In this document: positions 58,121-64,000 of the stretch, in pieces
How positions within the stretch are numbered: position 1 is the stretch's first letter
How the letters are laid out: each line of letters begins with the position of its first letter
Assembly: GCA_963924555.1 (NCBI GenBank)
Contig: OZ004593.1
Coordinates: 2,104,480 to 2,168,479 of the forward strand
Direction of reading: 5' to 3'
Source: Crambe crambe
Taxonomy: Eukaryota; Porifera; Demospongiae; Poecilosclerida; Crambeidae
Length of the DNA stretch: 64,000 nucleotides
The notes under the pieces: generated by a model
Told to the model about the DNA's origin: nothing
Database searches by the model: none
The model's input: only the letters and a program-made list of their open reading frames with translations
Position numbers and translations under genes: made by a program

Positions 58121-59438
58121 CTGGTAGAATATACCAGTCGCAGATTTTATTTTTTATGTTATTTTAGGGATTAATGTGGTTGAGTATTTTAACACATCAC
58201 ATGAGTGACCTTTAATCTAGCTTCATCAACAAGAATTGTTGTCAAAATATAGGGGGGGCTCTGCCCCCCCCTATAAAAATATTGGGGGCTCCAATCCCCT
58301 CTGCCCCCCCTCTCCTACGCCTATGAGATGCATGTGGTTCAGTACCTGCCCACACTTGGATTGCACCTGTTGTTGTGTTTATTTTGTGTGCCTCATCGTT
58401 TGTATACTATGTCAGCATTATGCCTTATAGGCTTATATTGCATGTGCAGCAAGGGGCTACGTATGTGATCATCCATGGCATATGGCTATCTATCTTTCTA
58501 TTACGTGGACAAAAGAAAAATCTGAATGGAATTTTAGCGGTCAACTCACATTATAAATTTTTGGTAGAGGAATAATCATAACTATATCGACTAATTCAGT
58601 GGTTTTAGAACTTAGCTGTTTCTGCACTGAACAATTCAGCAATGAATCTAAAATAATTCATCTCAGTTTTCAAAGAAAAATATATCTTGGTCTACTGCTC
58701 GCAAAATGAATGGTTCTGATATTATCCAAAGATCAACCCATCGTGATCTTGATATTGTGGTGACATCTGATCTACTCATATTGCGAGTTTAAATAAGAAG
58801 GGGTACAATAATACTGGGATTGATTCGTCAGTCAATAAGTACCAAAATGTATCTCAAAAATATCCTATAACTCGCATAATTTTTTTGGAGACCAAGTTTG
58901 ATTAAAGATGTGTCTATAGTCTAGAAGGGCCACTAAGTTATCCTATCAAATTTACTTCTAATTACAAGTCTCGTTTAGTATCCCTGAACTAATGATTTAT
59001 TAGCTAAATCCCTCCAATTCCACTAGATCAGCCAAGTATGGCAAGCTTAGTCATGTCTCCTCAAATAATTGAAACTTCTTACTTTTGACGATTACTAAAC
59101 TGTGGAACAAATTACCTTCAATTAATACAGTCAAAGTTATTATACTGCTAGCCTTTAAAGCCATCTTTTGCATTTGGGGGCACATGTTTAATTAGCTCAT
59201 ATGATGCTACTCATGCTTCTAACATAGAAAAAAATTGTGGTCTCTGTGAAGGAGTAGCTATGAGTCAGTAGAGGTATATATAGAAGAGCTTAAGTTAAAG
59301 TGGCCTCTATAAACCTGTAGCTATTGTATGGAAGCAGTTACTGATCCTTTTCCTTCCTAGCAGTTGGTAAAGGGTCAGCAATGCACCATACCAATCATTA
59401 ATAAGATCTAAGAGGTCACTGTGTGAAAAAGGACCTAA
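56861..59438. other. Non-coding stretch
   Basis: No gene is recognised. It includes a hairpin at about 57458-57530 (arms TATGCACTTTGACC and GGTCAAAGTGCATA), a 28-base G tract (58093-58120) and a G/C-rich repeat patch (58248-58320). Confidence 0.55.
58093..58120 (+). repeat. Poly-G tract, 28 bases
   Basis: This is the longest uninterrupted G run in the window. Confidence 0.9.
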
Positions 59439-59439
59439 C

Positions 59440-59545
59440 ACCTGCATCATCATAGTCCTGAATGGTTTACTATCAAATAAGTGAGACCTGAAATTAGGGT
59501 GAAGTTCAGCCCCCGGTTGGATCTTAGCTATAGAATTTGTGCCTG
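59440..59545 (-). pseudogene. MPEG1 fossil fragment
   Basis: A minus-strand fragment of the MACPF region (landmark KIQPGAELHPNFRSHLFD) with nothing else of the gene around it. It is a fossil, older than the other copies, lying about 300 bases before MPEG1 copy 4 in the opposite orientation. Confidence 0.8.
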
Positions 59546-59825
59546 ATTCAGTGATTGAATTTCGCACCAATATACTGAGCTACAGTGGAACCTCCGAGTA
59601 CAGTACAAGACACATTAGTAGAATCAGCCACTTTGTCCACTTTTTTCCTTTAGTCTGGTCGGCCCGCGAGACTTTGTATAGAGCTAGCTAGAGGCGAGTA
59701 CGAGATTTTTGCGCATGCGCAGACATGCGTGAATTATGTATGATCGAAGGATCACAGAAACCGCAAATTGTATTATGAAACTGCATACTTGGCCCTTGTG
59801 AGCTCGCAAATTATGGTGCCAAGCG

Positions 59826-61934
59826 ATGGCTAGTGCATCTCTTTTTCTGCTGCTTATTGCTGTAGCTTCATGTCAAGAAGCTGCACGAACACCGTCTAAT
59901 CCTCCCACTGCTAACTATCCTCTGGGAGATGTGCGAAATTGTGAAATGAGATCATCCACGACCGATCAGACTTATCGAATGGAAGTCCTTCCTGGGATAG
60001 GATTCGATAGCCTCCGAGATCTCGACATGGGGCAGGTCCATGATGTCTACAATTTCTCCACCTGTAGCACTTCAAGTGACCGTAAATACTTTTTGCCTGA
60101 TAACATTTTTGTGATTCCTGTACAGCATAGCAAAGTAGTCATGTATGCTGAATACTTCGACCACTGGGACAAGTACACCTCCATGACTTCCAAATCCATG
60201 AACATACACGCTGGCTTGATGTATTCTGATATTGCTGCCAAATTCTCATCCGGCTATTCGACCATGAAGTCACACATGTACAGCTCTCATTCCCAGTCGA
60301 AGTCCACTCGTGTTCAAATCCGGCACAAACTCTATACTGTCAAGATCCAACCAGGAGCTCCACTCCATCCTATATTCAAATCTCGCATACTTGATATTGC
60401 AGCAAATATTGAGAAAAATAACACCGAGTACGTATGCTCACTATTTGGCTGAACTAATTGTTAGGGACTATGGAACACATTATGTATCATCCATGGATGC
60501 AGGTGCTATATTATCCAAAGTTGATTTTATCCAATCAAGTCAGAGTGACGAAATGTCGAGCTACTCTTCCGTTATCACAGCATCTGCAAGTGCACGTTTC
60601 TTTGGACTTCTAGGTATTGATGCAAAATCAAAGTACACTTCATCTCATGCTAAGACTGAAGATTTTGCTAAGAATCAAACCTACTCTGAAGTTATTAGTG
60701 CTGGTGGCCCACCCTTTTCCCCAGGTATGACCCTTGCTGAGTGGGAAAGTGGAATCCAAAATGCTCTTGTAGCCATCGATCGATCAGGAAACCCTCTCCA
60801 CTTTGTCATCAATCCCACAACTCTACCTACACTGCCAGAAAGAATGGTTCAATCCGTTTCTGAATACATTCATGAAGCCATTGACACATACTACAAGGTC
60901 AACACTCGTCCTGGCTGTATTGATCCATCAGCTAAAAATTTTAACTTACATGCTAATCTTGACGATCATTCATGCTCACTTCGGAAATCAAACTTTTCTT
61001 TCGGTGGGATCTACCAAGAATGTGATGTAGAATTAAAACGCACCCGTAATTTGTGCATAGTTACAGGTGCACAAGATCATGCCCCTCCAACCAATCCCAA
61101 CCCACTCACTGGCGATAAAACTTGCCCAGACAAATACACACCAGTCCTCCTGCAGACTATTACATTATTGGCTGATTCTCAAGAAAATGGAGATTTTTGG
61201 AGCATTGCCCACTATAAATCTTACTGGTGTGCTGCAATCCCTGGTGAACAAATACCCCAGACTGACACTTATCTCTTTGGTGGTCTTTATACTTCCAAGA
61301 CTCTTAACCCTGTCACAAATGCTAAATCGTGCCCACAGTTCTTCTTCCAACTCTCAATGGGTAGAGACATCAACATTTGTGTCAGTAATGACTATGAACA
61401 AGGAATTGCTTATGCTGTCGATTTCGCTGGTTTTTTCAGTTGCTCTGCAAACAATCCCATGGCCACCAGGGATTCAAATTGGCTTCCTTCTTGTCCTAGT
61501 GGATATGCTCGACATTTGGCTGCTATAGATAGGGGATGCAAAATTGAGTATTGTATAAGCTATGGGAAAACATTTGGATCCAAATTTTTCGATCAAATTA
61601 AGTTGCCGCCTTTCCGTTCACCCCCAAATAGCAGAAAAGGTGGCACACTAGTCGTATCAGGTGTGCATAGAAATGTCTGGGTGAAGGAGGACAACGGGAA
61701 GTGGATTCTTAAGGATGAGAAAGTTCTGTCCAGTGGTAGTGTAGCAGCCATATCTATTATAAGCACTATCCTTCTCGGTGTGTTGGTCATAATAGTGATA
61801 TTCACTGGTCGCTGTACTGTGAAGTATTTTAAACGACAGAAGAAACACAGCAGTGGTTACAATCCAATTAATAACTCTGGCAATGATCAGGGAGCCCTTC
61901 TTTCCGATTCACCCACCTCGGCCTGAATCCGTCT
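59826..61934 (+). pseudogene. MPEG1 / perforin-2 fossil, copy 4
   Basis: A single-exon MPEG1 copy with recognisable signal peptide, MACPF region (DYGTHYVSSMDAGA), perforin-2 region, membrane segment and tail. It is broken (one or two breaks) but otherwise well preserved, so the damage looks recent. Its perforin-2 region is the most divergent of the four, and an NRF1-like palindrome lies upstream at 59710-59721. Confidence 0.88.
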
Positions 61935-62274
61935 AACTGTAAAAATTGCAAGACTAAACTTTGATACACATGTATGCATATAGCTAGCTACTGTAATCCC
62001 ATTATAAAGAAATTAGTTATTCTTTTACAGTGCTTTGCTCTTGATGATGAGAATTAATGCACATTATGGCTCAGTTGAGTACCTTGCAAGTTGGTTGATT
62101 TAGAGTTTACTGAGTTACTGTACAACTGCAGCTAGGAGCCTAGGACATGAAATTTGCCATAGAGATAGTTCCTTTGTTGTATGTGCTATATTTTTCCTTA
62201 GAGTTCTAAGTATAGAAACTTGTATTGTTTACTCACCTACATGATTACTGTTTTAATTAAGGTGGAAACCACAG

Positions 62275-62329
62275 GGAAACTACCTGGGAAACTACCTGGG
62301 AAACTACCTGGGAAACTACCTGGGAAACT
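62275..62329 (+). repeat. 12-bp tandem repeat
   Basis: GGGAAACTACCT is repeated about four and a half times without error. Confidence 0.9.
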
Positions 62330-63167
62330 CCATGAATTGGAATGCCTGGGCAACACTACAAATTGGCTTCATTATGGATAATTATGCTCAACATTAATTT
62401 TGGCCTCTGTTTGTTGTTTTTGGGGGAAGGATCGAACTTCCTGTCTTCAACTTTGACATTCATTATTATCATACCTACCATTAACTGGTAGCCGTCGGAA
62501 AGATACTTTTGTCTTTCAGACAACAGCCATGATTGAAAGTCAGGATTCTGAATCAATTTTCAATGGGCTATCTTTTGATACCTAAATCGCTGCATGCAGG
62601 TACTGGTATAAACCAGATGCTAGAAAAACTATCCGGAAATTGATCCATCTGATGATTGATCACTTACTCTATTATTTTGTGCATGTACCATTCGCTACTG
62701 CAGTACTACATAATGCTCCAAAAAGACTTTTCATTGTTTGGTGCGAATAAATATCCATTTACGGAGAGTGTACGAAGAATATACGGAAGCCTCAGGCTAA
62801 CGCGAACAACTGGGGCCAGGGGCGTAACTACTATTGTTCACAGGTTGCATGTTAACCCCCCTTCAACTATGTACCAACCCTCAATGCACTGAAGTATGGC
62901 CATAGCCATAGCCTAACCTGGTTGTTATTATTCAATTGTCTTGCATCAGGCAGGGATAGGTGGTGGCCTTGAAGGATTTGTGGTTTGGAAACAATAAAAT
63001 GTTTTTAAAACCCTATTGTTCTTAGCCATTAGCTATTCCAGAGCCACTGCCTTATACAGTAGAGAATTTTGGCTACGTACGTAGTGGTTAGATACTATGT
63101 ATACCACTCCTTAATTCCAAAAACAACCACCATCAAGTGGGTGCAGTAGCTAGTCCAAGATTAGTCA

Positions 63168-63262
63168 AAAGTGGGCATGGCCAGGAAAATTTTTTTCCAC
63201 ACGCAGGCGCATGGAGACTTTTGTGAACCCCCCTCAATCAAGCCTAGTTACGCCACTGGGGG
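63168..63262 (-). repeat. Dispersed element copy (pairs with 42.5 kb)
   Basis: The reverse complement carries GGAAAAAAATTTTCCTGGCCA and CCCACTTTT like 42568-42616, and it ends near GGCGTAACTAGG. Confidence 0.5.
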
Positions 63263-63300
63263 CTCTCTTTTAGACAGGTCTCCTGGGGCCGAGGCTAATT

Positions 63301-63330
63301 ACATAGAGAGTGCTACCGCACTCTCTGATT
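63301..63330. repeat. Short hairpin repeat, copy 3
   Basis: ACATAGAGAGTGCTACCGCACTCTCTGA differs from the copy at 1091-1119 at one loop position. Confidence 0.6.
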
Positions 63331-64000
63331 ATGGTCAGGTGGGAGTTTGTTATTTCTGTGATGTTAGCTAATTAACAGTGTGTAGCTACATTGATTTTGT
63401 GAGTTTTTTTTGTTTTGTTTTGTTTTGTTGTTTTTATGTTTTGTTTATTTTTTTTGGTTTTTTGTTGTTGTTGTTGTTGTTTTTTTGTTGTTTTTTTTCT
63501 ATCCCTAGTCTTATTGTCTGTGATGTGAGTGTGATCCCTTCCTATTTTTACTTATCATGGCAGTTAGATCTAGTTCTATCATATCATAGGTGCTATGGGG
63601 CAGGCCCCTCCCAACTTTATATACGTTATACGTAGTTGCCCTGCTGCGCATACGCAGCATGCAACCGTTAATATTATTAATTTCGTAGCTAGCGCGCGCA
63701 TTTAAATTAATGATCCTTACCAAATTGAGAGCTGAACTACCTAGGCTAGTGCCCCCCTGTAATTATGCTTCAACCTGACACTGTACAGGCTTATTACAGC
63801 GGGGCATTGAACTCTATGAGCTCCAATTATCATAAGCTCCTGCAGATTCTATTCTCAATTCGGCATTCCCACTAGGAAAAAACACAACAACAAATTTATT
63901 TTTGTTAATTTCCAGTATAGCTAGTATAATTATACACCATTATTTTTGTTAATTATATAGTATAGTACATCAGAGGTGTTGGAAGCAAGATTCGATTGGT

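Larger units (their letters stand above)
61935..64000. other. Non-coding stretch to the window end
   Basis: No gene is recognised. It contains a 12-bp tandem repeat (62275-62329), a dispersed element copy in reverse (63168-63262), the third hairpin repeat (63301-63330) and a T/TTG-rich tract (63395-63500). Confidence 0.55.

Noticed and set aside
62410-62500. tRNA-like T-arm on the minus strand (GGAAG, TTCGATC, CTTCC)
   Set aside because: The stem is perfect, but no matching acceptor stem or convincing D-arm is found. It might be a tRNA-derived SINE fragment, but the support is too weak.

Overview
The window reads as animal nuclear DNA, most likely from a demosponge (Amphimedon-like). The evidence is many short GT-AG introns, single-exon MPEG1/perforin-2 genes, a Death-domain/ankyrin giant gene with a candidate 2A-type leader, AT-rich spacers full of AGCTAGCT-type runs, and dense small inverted-repeat elements. 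The species call is inference; the gene identities rest on the sequence.

Layout. 0-7 kb is repeat-rich and holds a Ty3-type retroelement fossil (3.3-5.2 kb), an inverted-repeat element (5.9-6.6 kb) and an orphan 5' gene piece with a 2A-like peptide (6.8-7.8 kb, minus). 11.0-21.9 kb (minus) is one giant gene: a 2A-like leader, a Death domain, an unfamiliar domain and about 55 ankyrin repeats. Its large first intron was invaded by a second Ty3-type fossil and an inverted-repeat element. 22.5-23.7 kb (minus) keeps exon remnants of a phospholipid scramblase that no simple ORF reveals. 24.0-28.7 kb (plus) is a single-exon helicase with a C-terminal RING-IBR-RING ubiquitin ligase module. 29.0-30.1 kb (minus) is a four-exon enoyl-CoA isomerase ending in a peroxisomal SHL signal. 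It shares a 118-bp divergent promoter with PPP1R21 (30.3-37.7 kb, plus), which I resolve into 28 exons and 773 residues. 38.4-62 kb carries four MPEG1 copies: two whole (43.8-46.0 plus, 53.8-56.0 minus) and two broken (38.4-40.6 plus, 59.8-61.9 plus), with a spermidine synthase gene (50.2-53.2 kb, minus) between them.

How it fits together. Housekeeping genes (SRM, PPP1R21, the isomerase) sit among genes whose families suggest innate defence: pore-forming MPEG1, a Death/ankyrin adaptor-like protein and a helicase-RBR ligase. The MPEG1 cluster grew by segmental duplication: pieces of the PPP1R21 3' end were carried along and now lie at 48.8 kb (plus) and 56.8 kb (minus). The most notable observation is the 2A-like leader that can be spliced, in matching phase, onto the Death-ankyrin gene. 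Two-product translation from one N-terminus is inferred from that.
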